Below are positions 1-11,492 of a stretch of 64,000 nt of DNA, in pieces. The DNA comes from Nephromyces sp. MM_2019 (lineage: Eukaryota; Apicomplexa; Aconoidasida; Nephromycida): the NCBI GenBank assembly GCA_015657535.1, contig JADHZB010002023.1:2540-66539 (forward strand), read 5' to 3'. Both the position numbers and the translations under genes were made by a program. Every line of letters begins with the position of its first letter. Positions within the stretch are counted from its first letter, which is position 1. The notes under the pieces were generated by a model. It saw nothing but the letters and a program-made list of their open reading frames with translations. It was not told the DNA's origin and did not search any database.

Positions 1-135
1 ATTTGTATGAAATATGTGTATGAATATTTGTATGAAATATGTGTGTGAATATTTGTATGAAATATGTGTGTAAAATATTTGTATGAAATATGTGTATGAA
101 TATTTGTATGAAATATGTGTGTGAATTATGTGTGT
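1..135. repeat. 25-bp TG-rich tandem repeat
   Basis: About five imperfect copies of a 25-bp unit built on ATTTGTATGAAATATGTG, differing mainly in a TGTATGAAT or TGTGTGAAT tail. It runs off the left edge of the window. It lies downstream of the stop codon of the minus-strand transporter gene. Nothing suggests it is coding. Confidence 0.85.
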
Positions 136-355
136 AAATATGTATGTATGAGTGTGTGTGTATGTAACTATATATGTGTATGTATGGGAGTGTGTATGTG
201 TGTGTGAGTGTATGTGAGGATGTATGTGTTTTGCGTGTTTGTGTGTGAGTGTGTGTGAGTGTATGTGAGGATGTATGTGTTTAGCGTGTTTGTGTGTGAG
301 TGTGTGTATAGTATGTTTGTGTTTATGTGTATGCATAGTATGCTATTGTGTGTGT
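136..355. repeat. Simple TG-rich repeat tract
   Basis: Low-complexity TG/TGTGAG sequence. It contains two near-identical copies of a roughly 50-bp segment around GTGTATGTGAGGATGTATG (about 205-290). With the 25-bp repeat to its left it makes a continuous TG-rich block. A subtelomeric position is possible, but no telomere repeat is visible. Confidence 0.75.
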
Positions 356-402
356 GTGCTGCATGATGGATTCCCTATAATTTTCATCTGTTTTAACTTA
401 TT

Positions 403-1640
403 TTATCTTTGTTTTATGGTTGGAGTGACTGTAGCTTTGTTATAAGAAGTAGAAATTGAATAAGAAATAACACCAGTTATACAAATAGCGGCTGATAACA
501 TTTTCCCACTCGTTAAGCATTGAGATGGCTGTGTAATAATTGATAGAGGAAGAATGTGTATGATTTGTGAGGTGTGTGTGTTAGATTTTGTGAGGTGTGT
601 GTGTTAGATTTTGTGAGGTGTGTGTGTATGATTTGGTGAGGTGTGTGTGTTAGATTTTGTGAGGTGTGTGTGTTGGATTTTGTGAGGTGTGTGTGTTGGA
701 TTTTGTGAGGTGTGTGTGTCGGATTTGGTGAGGTGTGTGTGTTGGATTTTGTGAGGTGTGTCTGTTGGATTTTGTGAGGTGTGTCTGTTGGATTTTGTGA
801 GGTGTGTGTGTTGGATTTTGTGAGGTGTGTGTGTTGGATTTTGTGAGGTGTGTGTGTTAGATTTTGTGAGGTGTGTCTGTTAGATTTTGTGAGGTGTGTG
901 TGTTAGATTTTGTGAGGTGTGTGTGTTGGATTTTGTGAGGTGTGTGTGTATGATTTGGTGAGGTGTGTGTGTTAGATTTTGTGAGGTGTGTGTGTTAGAT
1001 TTTGTGAGGTGTGTGTGTCGGATTTTGTGAGGTGTGTGTGTTAGATTTTGTGAGGTGTGTGTGTTGGATTTTGTGAGGTGTGTGTGTTGGATTTTGTGAG
1101 GTGTGTGTGTCGGATTTTGTGAGGTGTGTGTGTTGGATTTTGTGAGGTGTGTGTGTTTGATTTGGTGGGGTGTGTGTGTTAGATTTTGTGAGGTGTGTGT
1201 GTTGGATTTTGTGAGGTGTGTCTGTTGGATTTTGTGAGGTGTGTCTGTTAGATTTTGTGAGGTGTGTGAGTTATTCAAAAATTGTGTGATAGTAAATTAA
1301 TAAGATTAAATAAAAATATGTGTGTGTGTGTATATAGAGTATGATTAATGCGTATCAAGAATAAAAATTGGACTAATTATGTACCTGTAGATGGCAAAAT
1401 AAATAATGACCAATTAGGAATACTGCTGCTGCCTTAAATCCTTTGATTACACCTACAGATACTGAGCCTGTGTGTGTAAATATTGATGTATATAAGAGTT
1501 AAAATTTATATTAAGTGATCAAAATTATTTTACACACCAAATATTTATTGATAATATGCTATAAAGCATATATAGAAATAACACACACCTATCAAACTTA
1601 TAAAAAATCATATAAAAATAATCATACAGTACTAAAGACT

Positions 1641-1675
<35 letters not shown>

Positions 1676-4335
1676 GTGTGTATATGTGTACATATATCTA
1701 TTTTTATTGTAAATTTGTTTACAGCCCACACATACACATACACTATATAAATATACATATATGTATGTGAGATAATTATTGTGATATTTTAATTGTAAAA
1801 TTCATGATATATATTATTTCATATCTTACCAATTTTCTTCATGAGGTACCATTGTGTGTTTGCATTGATCATTCCACAGGCAAATAGGCAACACATCAAC
1901 ACACAAATCGTTTGCACATTTCCATTACTTTGTTTAATATTGTCAACAACTTCTTCCTGCCAACGTGGTATTGTCCAGACAAACAACCAAAATGTTAGGA
2001 TGATTATATTGAAAATTCTGCAAAATTTATATGAGTGATTGTTATTGGAAGAATATAATTAGTGTGTATGTCTTTGAGCGTGAGTATTTGTGTGTTAAAG
2101 TGTGTGGGTATTAGAGTAAGTGAGAGGTTTTTAAAGTGTGTATGGATGTGATATGGGTGTATTTATGTAGTTGTATTTTTTGTGCTAAAGTAGTAGTATG
2201 TGTATTAAAGTGTTTGGTTGTTATTTGAATATAATAAAATAGAAAGTTCTTCCAACTATTTTGAATATATAAAGTTTCATGTAAACATCTTAGTGATTAA
2301 TACAGTGTATGTAAGATTTATGATTTAATGGAAATGTACTAATTAAATATGTTAAAAAATATGTACACATATAAGTAGCTCAGGATGACAATACTTACCC
2401 CATCATAAATACAAGAATAGGCCCTGGTATATCTTCTGGGTATTTGAGGAATTTCTCATTGAGTACAGACGTGAGTGCATGCTAGGATTTACACACATAT
2501 TTGAAATAAATTAGGCAATAAACACATTGTATTCAAGTATAAATATATATTTATCAATACATGGATACATAAACACACATAGGAATTGAAAGCTAAAAAT
2601 AAAGATGAGTGTATCATTTTCGTGATAAATCATTTTATATTGTATAAACACATTTGTTATAGTGCTAAATCAATCAAATTATTGTGAAATTTATGAATTT
2701 ACACATGTCCATCCTCCCAAATGAGTACATATTATTATCTTGTGTGGAAACTAACCAAAAGAGCAGCAATGAGTGTGAAAATAACACCAATGGAGTCTCC
2801 ACTCCAATCGAATTGGAGATCAAGTACCTATGAAGATAGGGTGTTAGTATGATTGTGTTAAAATATATGTATTTGTATATTTGTGTGTGTATTAAACTAA
2901 CCTTAAGGCCTAAGCCAATTGAAACCATGACTAAACTTGCCCATTGATATGGTGAAAGGTCTCTAAATAGTAGTTATCAAAGTTTAAGGAGTAGAGATGC
3001 AGCTTACAAATTGTGTGTTTGGAAAAATAAAATCGAAGAAAATGTGTATGGTGGTGATTAGTGTATTGCAGAAAATAAGGTAAATGATGGTTAGGTGAGC
3101 TAATAACCTAAATTGCATTTCTAAAACAAGGAAGTGTAGAAAATAATATTTAGTCACTCTAAAGGGATGCTATTGCTCCTCAAGTAGGAGTCAATAATAT
3201 AGTGAGTTAATATATTGATAAGTTCAATTAAAATTATACAAAGTTACAAATACCAACCTTTTAATAATGATGGCAGAAATTAATGCAGTCCATATTATTG
3301 AAGAATTACTAATGAGAATGTAGACTGATGATCCAGCAAACATTAATCCAGCTAAATTATAAAAATTGATAATTTGAAGTGTTTTAAGGTGTTTTAAGGT
3401 GTTTTTAGGTGTAGAAAATTCGCAGAGAAATTTAGGATATATACTAGTGAGACACTTTATATAATATCAGTACAAAATTGATGAACAATAAGAATAGATA
3501 TTTGTTGAATATTGAGTTTTTGAAAGTTTACCTTTTTCAAAGAATTGATGTAAAAAGTCAATTATACCTAGCCATAGCCCTTTTTTCCAAACCTGCCAAC
3601 TATAAATTCACTCTAGCAATTAAATAGCTTGTTTTTTGTTATATGTAAAGGCTTACCTTATATTATATGTGTATATATTGGCATCCTTTGAAAGAAGGCC
3701 AGATAGGAACATGGCTATATAGTGTGGATATAAGAACAGTACTGTTGTTGGCTGAGAATGAATATGATGTGTAAAGAGATGAATTTCAAAAAGAAAATAA
3801 TCAGAGTGAATCTTTTTATCTGGATTTACACAGTACACATATACATACATACTATGAGATTGATAGGTAATATACGTGATTTCAAAATCCTCTTAAGATT
3901 TAAATATATTTTTAAAAAGTGTTTATTTACCTTTGCGAAGCCTTGAAACTTCAATGCATCGATCTGAGAATGAGAATTTTTATGTTATTTATATCAGAGT
4001 TTAAAATCATGTGTACTTGCATCAATCAGTTAGGTTTGTAATAAAAAGTATAAAGTTATTTAATCTAAATGGTCGGTTATGTAATTTAATGCTAACGTTA
4101 ATTGAAATTGTAAATTGAGTGGACTTACTATCAAGGGCTGTATACAATAGGCTGTGAAAAAGGAGATAAGTGAAAGGTAAAATGTTAGCCTTTTTGGGCT
4201 TTTTAGTGAGATATCTTCGAATAAAACTACTTGGTGGCCTCTTGGTACCTTTTCAATAAGTAGATTAGTCTCTTCCCCATAGGTACTAGCGGTAGAAAAT
4301 GTGGTAGAAGATGAGGTAGATTTGTGATCATCCAT
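403..4335 (-). CDS. DMT-superfamily (SLC35-like) transporter, 11 exons
   Basis: Predicted 369-residue integral membrane protein. Exons on the minus strand: 4335-4129, 3963-3931, 3751-3657, 3599-3532, 3351-3258, 2962-2902, 2827-2756, 2481-2399, 2017-1830, 1467-1385 and 528-403; all phases close and the frame ends in TAA. After a Ser/Thr-rich cytoplasmic N-terminus come about ten hydrophobic helices. The layout is typical of nucleotide-sugar and related drug/metabolite transporters: a mid-protein GLMFAGSSVYILISNSS helix pair, then RDLSPYQWASL, GDSIGVIFTLIAALLHALTS, and a C-terminal SGKMLSAAICITGVISYSIS helix. Substrate cannot be told from sequence; a CRT-like relative is an alternative. The start used is the ATG before DDHKS; an in-frame ATG 111 bases upstream is possible. 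The final intron (529-1384) is unusually long because it holds a minisatellite. Confidence 0.75.
553..1275. repeat. 23-bp minisatellite inside an intron
   Basis: About 31 head-to-tail copies of a 23-bp unit close to TTGGATTTTGTGAGGTGTGT plus GTG. Single-base variants (TTA/TTG/TCG, GTGTG/GTCTG, ATTTTG/ATTTGG) recur in blocks. The array fills most of the 856-bp last intron of the transporter gene. A long open frame on its minus strand is just the repeat read as Thr-His-Ser/Leu-Asn codons and is not a gene. Confidence 0.95.
1644..1671. repeat. (TA)n microsatellite
   Basis: A run of about 14 TA dinucleotides in the intron between the 1830-2017 and 1385-1467 exons of the transporter gene. Confidence 0.9.
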
Positions 4336-7300
4336 TGTTAATATTATCAAAATTCCTTGGTCTAAAAGTTTTGGCTCGTGAGTATTAATTGTTTTGGTCC
4401 ATCCGAAAGCTTTCAGCAGTGTCAAGCTTTGAAGGCCCAGGAACAAGTAGGTTATTGGTGATTTCTATTTATTTAAGACCGGAACAAATTTAGTCTCTAA
4501 GTGGCCAAATAATTAATAGTAATAATTAATAGTAATATTAACTGTTAAGAAAACTACAAAATAATTGTTAATTTGCAATATTTTTTTCTTAAAAGCATAA
4601 TTAATCAATTATGATTGCTGATTGTAGCCCATCTAAGCGAAAGTTATGAGCTCTAGAACACAATAATTATACTAATTACGCAATCTTGTAAAAATTCATA
4701 TATAAGATTAATTAAGATTGAATTGGGCTAAACAGGTAATAGTCGAAACGTGTCAAGACTAAAATTATCTAGAAATGTATTACTGTGTTGAGCTCACAAC
4801 CCAAGAGATTACTTTAACAATCCTATCTTGAAATAAAATAAAAATTATGAGAAACTAATTCTAAAAAGTAAAACTAATTATAAATTTAATATATCTACAT
4901 ATCATGAAAACAGAACTTCGATAAGAAACAAATAAATTTCAAAATTGTTAGCATTCTAACAATTAAATGCTAACAATAATGAACGACATTTAAGGATCTT
5001 CACAGTTTCAATAGAAACAGTTGTTGGGAAACTAACAAGTTATCATTACAAACTTCTCCGTGTTTAGCAAATTAAAATTGAAGAAAAATTAAATACTAAA
5101 ATTTAGATGCTACCCAATCATGGAATTCTGGCTAATTTGATTCGAGGAATATAGGAGTTAAGAGAATAAAAATCCAAGAAACTCAAAATCTGAAGTCGAG
5201 AGTACGTGAATAAAGAAATTAACATATCTATTAGAAAAAACAAACCACAATTGAGAAATTTTAATAAAGTGGAATCGTGAAATAAACTTACTTGATCTGA
5301 GAAAAAACAAAGTCGAAAAGCCTAATAATTTGAATCAAGAAATCATAATAGAGAAAAGCTAAAAAATAATTTACCCAGGCAGTAAAAACTTTTAATACTC
5401 GAAAAATCTGTGTTTGAAAATGCTATATTTTTAATTTTTAATGCAAGAAATTTTTTTAGCCTTACACTTAGACAACGGATATTATAATTACTCATACTAT
5501 AAACCTTATAGATTTTGATATAAAATTGTTTTTTAGGCAGGAGATCCCATAAGAATTAGGCTATGCTTGCTGTTGCCAAATTTTAAAGCTTAATGAATTG
5601 AATTATATCTAATGAATATCAAATTGTATCAAGTCATCTTGGTAAATCTAGAATTACTTAGGATTAATTTATCTTGTACTGTAATTTAATTTTGCAAGCG
5701 AGTTCTGTAAAAATTAATACACATCAATTAAAGTTGTGTTGTTTCCCATCTTTGAAACTAATTTCATTATACACAGTGTAATGTAAAAACTAAATATTAA
5801 TTTTTGGTATAAACAGCAACATAGAATCACAGGACAAGAAACAATTTATATTTATAACAAATTCCCAAATGAAAAATCTTTGTCATATAGATTAAAAAGT
5901 TGTAGCTATTGTATAAATGGCAAAAATTTTACTTTTCACTTTAATCTTTATTCAGGTAATAACTTAACCCTAGTAATTTTTTTGTGTCATTTTTATTCAC
6001 TTAACCCTAATATTCCAAAGTAACTCATATTATTTCTTTATGTTTATTAGGAATAAGAGCGCGTGAGTCATTGTTGTCTAGAATTGTTTTTATTAGATAC
6101 CAACAATATATACGTGAAATACAAATCAAATTTGGACGAAAACTTTATGTTAAAACAGTTTTAGGCATTCTTTAAACAATTAATTAAAATTTCTATTTGT
6201 AACTAATGATTATACACAAAATTTCCATGTTCCTTTGTCCATGAATCTTTGAGGGGAAGTAAAATATACTTCTATTTTATTTCTAATTTGAAAAAGTGCT
6301 CCCAATTGGGGTTTTGGGGTGTTGAGGGATATTCGAAACTAAAATTTGTAATTTAAAATTATGGCAATTTTTCTAGCTCCTGAAAGATCAATTATATCAT
6401 CCTGTAATATTTAAGTTTTATAAAGGTAAAGAATTAAAATATAGTTACTTTTTTTTTCATAGTTTTCATTAGATGTCAAAATTAATTTGGTAATTATTTG
6501 AATTTTTTAATGGAGATAAATTATATTAATCTAATCTTTAAATAACAAATTGTTATTGCTTTTGAAATATAAGGTTGTTCAGCAGTTTAATTAATTAACT
6601 CCCTTTTGTAAGTGTTATAATATTACTTAACAGATTAAAAACTAACTTGTTTAACTACTTAGTCTATAGATTATAATAAATCCTTCCATGCATCTTTAAG
6701 TATACAAATTATTACATGTTTTCCCAAATTGTTGGCTCAAATAGAACCCAAGTGAAAATTTACATAGCCTTTACACTAATTTAAGATTAATAATCTACAC
6801 ATGTATATAATTTTTCATCTAAAACTCATTCAAGTTTGGAAAGACTGCCTTTTGGGTTATTAAATTATACGAATTTAGTCACATAATTAAAGCTCTTAGA
6901 AGAGTATTAATTCCACATTGTAGATATATCTAATATTGTCTGTGTAAACTTAATTGTTTGCTTAAAATTTGTTCTTACTATTTATTATTTATTTACTAGG
7001 TACACTTTATTTTGAAAAAATTGAATTTAAAAGCTCTTTCGTTACTAAAGTTTTAACTAACATTATCCCAGCTTAAACATAGCTGTTATAAGTATATATT
7101 AAGAGGCCTTTAAATTAATTTTTGCATAACTCTCTATCTAACTGACATGTAGTTTAAAGATCCTTAGACTTAATTTAAGGTAAATTTAGATCAATCAGAA
7201 CTCAATTTTTTCGTCAGATCCCCAATAACAATGTGTTTCAATGCTTAAGATCTATCTGCGTGTAAACCAAATGAATTTGAAGCTTGTATAAAATTTCAAA

Positions 7301-7902
7301 TTTGAGCTTAGACAACTAGAATATGTAATTATTTATACATAGGTAGCATAATAGTTGACAATAAATTAGTTATGTGATAAGGATTTTTTATTAAAGTCCT
7401 ACTGTTTACTGCGTGTGTTGGTCTTTAGTATTATGCAATTTACTATTTTTCAAGCCCTGCGGAACTTGTTAATTTTAAACTGATCTAGGTGACATTTGCG
7501 TCATATATGTAAACGGATGTGTTATGTACAAGTGAGCATATACACACCTAATGTAGTTGCCCAAAGTGTGTGTGTAGAACTAGACTGATATAAATGCTTT
7601 TTCAAAGGTACGAGAGGATATACTGTATGCTAAAGAATAACAACATCTTGCTTACTAGAACACTTAAATAACTTCATACAAACTACCATATCTTTATAAA
7701 GTGTGTAACTGAACTATAAAAATAAAATTGTTGAAGCATCAATAGTGAGCTTTACTCCTTACCTCATATAAATTAACTGAGCACGACTATTTATCGTAAA
7801 TATGAACCTTTGAAAAATACTTTCTGAATCGTTTGAAAGAATAGAATCTTCTTCAAAAACATAAAAGTGTAGTATTTAATCTGCCTCCTCACACTTTAAA
7901 CG
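4336..7902. other. Large gap, no gene seen
   Basis: About 3.6 kb of AT-rich sequence with only short broken frames on both strands and no exon chain that I could assemble. It separates two genes transcribed away from each other, so both promoters must lie here. No RNA gene or repeat array was recognised. Confidence 0.6.
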
Positions 7903-9447
7903 ATGCGTAGTATATCCGCTCCAATCCTCCGTTTATCCGGTTATAGACTTGCTGGAGGTGGAGGCGGAAAACCCTCGTGGGCAATCCCAAAATCTCAAAT
8001 GTGGCACCCACAGATCCCTGATAGGCACTACTATGGTGAACATCCTTCTTACAATGGATTTGTTCTTTGGATAAGAGGCATGCGTCCATATTTGGAAAAG
8101 ATGTTTGGAGATACCTTCAAGACCTCGAAAAGCATAGTAATGTATTTCTATTCCCCGATGTCAGCGTTTGTGAAGAAACATAACCCAGATCTTAAATTGG
8201 TAATAAGATAGGCCGAATTTCTCTAAGTGTACCTATTTTGATATAATAATTATAAAAGACTTTTATTTTTCATCTTTTCAGCAATTCGCTGCCTTATTTT
8301 CATTTTCTTTGACATCCGGTTTTATGACCTATTACTACAGCAAATCTTACCAAGACTTAGTGGTATGTTTTTAAAAGATAATTATTACAGAAATCTTGAT
8401 TATTATGATAGTTTACAATTACTTTAACACAATATGAACTTATTACTCTCAAATTTTATAAGGCATAAAATCCATACAAACAAATACAATATATTTATAT
8501 TAAACGACACACAACACTATATAAACTCTCATATAGAATTCATGAAACTAATATATAATGTTTATGTAACTAATAAACTACTTTCATAAATGAACAGGAC
8601 ATTGCCAATTTAGTAGAATTGGGAGTTGCAAAGGATATGGACTCTGAAGGTTTCTGGATGTCACAATCAGAAGATTTTGAAAAAAGGGTATTCTATGATT
8701 TTGTTACTCTACCTCAACTAAAGCAACTATAGATTAAAATAAACCACCTTTAATATTCTCAGACACAAGATTACTCGCATGATCACAATCGATTTAACCA
8801 GTTATGGTAATAAAAAATTAAACTATTAAGCCTTTTTCCCTTAGCTCTTATATACTCTTTTTGCCAACTTACTTCATAGGGATAAGGCTTTTAGTGAAGC
8901 TACGGAAAGCCGAGATTTCAATACCCTTTGTGAACACATTGCTGTCGATCCAAAAGACGTTCCCGAAGGTGTTCCGCTCCCTACTTCATGTAAGATATGC
9001 AGAAGCATTCACACTTTTTAAGAAGTTTCAATATGTCCGATACACTTTTTGCCATTTCAGTTAGATTTAATATGATTCCGTATGGTAAAGATAATCCAGA
9101 CACTCAAACATTCCCTACTCCTTCACATGATGAGGTATGACCTTTTTAAGTTCTCAATTGAATAAATTATTTAGCATGTAACTATTTTATCCTTTTTAGC
9201 CAATGAGAGCTTTTGCATTAAACTTTACATACAACAATCTCTCTGGCAATTGGGGTGACTACGTACACAGGTTAGATTCTTATTTATTACACTATTATAA
9301 TTCGGATAATTTGATTCCTTATAGCTTTTATTTTTACTTAATAATATATATATATATAATTTTACCCACAGACTTGATAACAAATCTTCTGTGTTTCGTC
9401 CTGCTCGAGCACTCTTTGCTGATGTATACGTTCCTGGAACAAAATAA
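7903..9447 (+). CDS. Conserved-looking membrane protein, probably mitochondrial, 280 aa
   Basis: Exons 7903-8199, 8282-8362, 8598-8687, 8763-8806, 8880-8989, 9061-9134, 9200-9270 and 9372-9447 give 280 residues. A TAA just after exon 4 is avoided by splicing: TG|gtaata joins to GGATAAG and makes a Trp codon. The N-terminus is basic, hydroxylated and free of acidic residues for about 25 residues (MRSISAPILRLSGYRLAGGG), typical of a mitochondrial presequence. One hydrophobic stretch near residue 105 (FAALFSFSLTSGFMTYYY) could be a single membrane helix. The rest is soluble and rich in His, Asp and aromatic residues. No named domain is recognised. The architecture resembles the lineage-specific small subunits of apicomplexan respiratory complexes or ATP synthase; that is inference only. 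Gene structure is well supported, function is not. Confidence 0.7.
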
Positions 9448-10071
9448 ACTTAATACACTCAAAAGCTTGATTTACTACCTTATCCTTTTATTATCGCACT
9501 TATTTTTGAAAATTAACTGGAATCATCTATTTACTAATAATCCAATGATCGGTTTTCCAGAAACAATTTTTTTTCAAAGTTGCTTTTTTAGATAAATTTT
9601 TTTTAACCTTTTTCATCGAACTGAGTAAGACAAGTTATATAAAATCAAGATTTTGTGAAAATTATTATAATATCCCTGCTCAAAACTTTATATTTCAAAA
9701 TATGAACCCACCAGAATCAAGCTTAAAAACGAACTAAGCACTGACTTTGGAGTTTTTTTATCACCTAGAGTAAATTAAAATGAGTTGACCAAATGAACTC
9801 CTTAAGTAATTAAGAAGTTTCCCGGATTAGAATCCTTAAAAAATATCTATTATAAAATGAGTTTTGTAGTCTCAACATGTTACACTCTGAGAGCTTTTAA
9901 TAGATACTTTTTAAGTTCATAATCAAGGAAATAATCTACTAGCTTTTAGACATCATATCTAACTATAACATAAATTTGTTATTCAAATTGCATTTGCAAA
10001 GATGTTTCTAGGAAAAATTTAATCAATGTGTAGAATATGTTAGACATTTTGTTTTTAACTGAAAAGATTCA
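9448..10071. other. Intergenic, no gene seen
   Basis: About 620 bp of AT-rich sequence between two plus-strand genes. It should hold the 3' end of the upstream gene and the promoter of the downstream one; no specific motif was recognised. Confidence 0.5.
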
Positions 10072-11492
10072 ATGACCAAGACATATTGCTCTTTACCAAA
10101 GGGAAACAATGAAAAGAAAATATATAAATTCCGAAAAGGAGAAATAGCAATAACAAAATGGCAAGAAAAACCTTTTTTTGTCTTTATTCATATAAAATCA
10201 ATCCGTAATCTTTTTCTTGGAGATGAAAGCCGGACCATCGATAATGATACCATTGAACAACGCTTTCAATCCGACAAAACAATACCTATATATTGGATAA
10301 GTTTCCCAGGTTTCAGAGGACGAATTGCTTCGCAATTCCGGTGGTGGGCAAAAGAATCAGAATTGATAAAAGTAACAGGAATTACCCTAAAAACATATTT
10401 TGGAAAGAGACTTTACCAAAAATCAAATACTCCAGAATCTCCAGTAATAAAAAGTCTAATTCATGAAGACAAAGGTAATGAAATAGCACTTAAATAATAT
10501 AATAGATTTGTTAAATGTTTCGGTATTCAATAATAATATAAACGCACATTATTAGTTAAAATTTTTGATGATGATCTTTTAGAGGATGTAGAACCAAGAA
10601 TTCTCGACCAGCAAAGAGAGCTTTTAGCCAATTATAATCAATGGTGGGTCACACCTTACACTTTAAGGAAAGGCTTGAACGATTTAAGAGATCAAGTTCT
10701 TGCAGGAACTTTCATTGAAGTGCCAAAAATGAGTCGATTCAATGTCCTGAGCATTGTTTCGAGTTTTCAAACATTCGTAGACTCATTGAGTAATCAACCA
10801 CTTGATTACAGTAGCCAAAGTAATATTTTATTTGATTCTTAAGTTTAGTTTAAGTTGTTATTCATACAAAGCCCTGCTTCGATTCTCATTTAGTATATTC
10901 ATAGATTGTCAATAAAAATGCATTATACACAACGCTAATAGATAATTGTCATAATTTCTTAGTAAATTTCTCTCAGATGACAACCATTTGAGCCATCATT
11001 TACACGACCCCATGGAGTGGATCATTGTTTGGGTGCTATGGTTTGATACCTTTTTTCTTGACTTAGGCACATATACAGAGGCCGAATATAACAATATAAT
11101 AGGTTAGTTTATTCATTTTGGTAATCATGAGAATAATTTCATAACATACTTCCGAACAATAAATCGTATAAATTCAAAAGATTCCCATATCACATATTAC
11201 TTGCTTTAAAACATTGTAAAATTTTTCCCCTAATATGCCCTAATCAGACAGTATAGAGAAACATGGAAAATTATCTTCAAGGCTCAGTGAGGTCCTTGGA
11301 ATTGAACACTTTGCGCGATGTTTAGATGAAAACATACTTGTGCAATCTTGGCTCAAATACCTCAATCCTCTATATCTAAACTCTTTGGATGAGTGCAAAA
11401 AGTCAACTCAATTATTTTTGAGATACTTAGCAACGATATTTGACGACTATGCAGGAAGTCAAATATATGGAGATATAGAGGAAATCATCTAA
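10072..11492 (+). CDS. MRG-domain-like chromatin protein (tentative), 336 aa
   Basis: Exons 10072-10474, 10583-10819, 10977-11102 and 11248-11492 close in phase to 336 residues. The N-terminal segment YKFRKGEIAITKWQEKPFF resembles the start of a Tudor-knot/PWWP-like module. The C-terminal two thirds follow the order of an MRG domain: QRELLANYNQWW, then EVPKMSRFNVLSIVSSF, then a late helix pair around LGIEHFARCLDENI and a terminal LFLRYLATIFDDY. MRG proteins (MRG15/Eaf3) read methylated histone H3 tails in acetyltransferase and deacetylase complexes. The similarity is at the level of helix pattern and a few hydrophobic anchors, so the family call could be wrong, although the coding model is sound. 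Confidence 0.55.

Noticed and set aside
553..1275. CRISPR-like array
   Set aside because: The units are contiguous with no unique spacers, and the DNA is eukaryotic.
880..1278. 132-codon open frame on the minus strand, rich in Thr, His, Ser and Asn
   Set aside because: It is the 23-bp minisatellite translated; the period keeps the frame open and it lies wholly inside an intron.
8763..8810. A separate short gene ending at the TAA at 8808-8810
   Set aside because: Splicing at 8806/8880 rebuilds a Trp codon and continues in phase through four further exons, so this is one gene.
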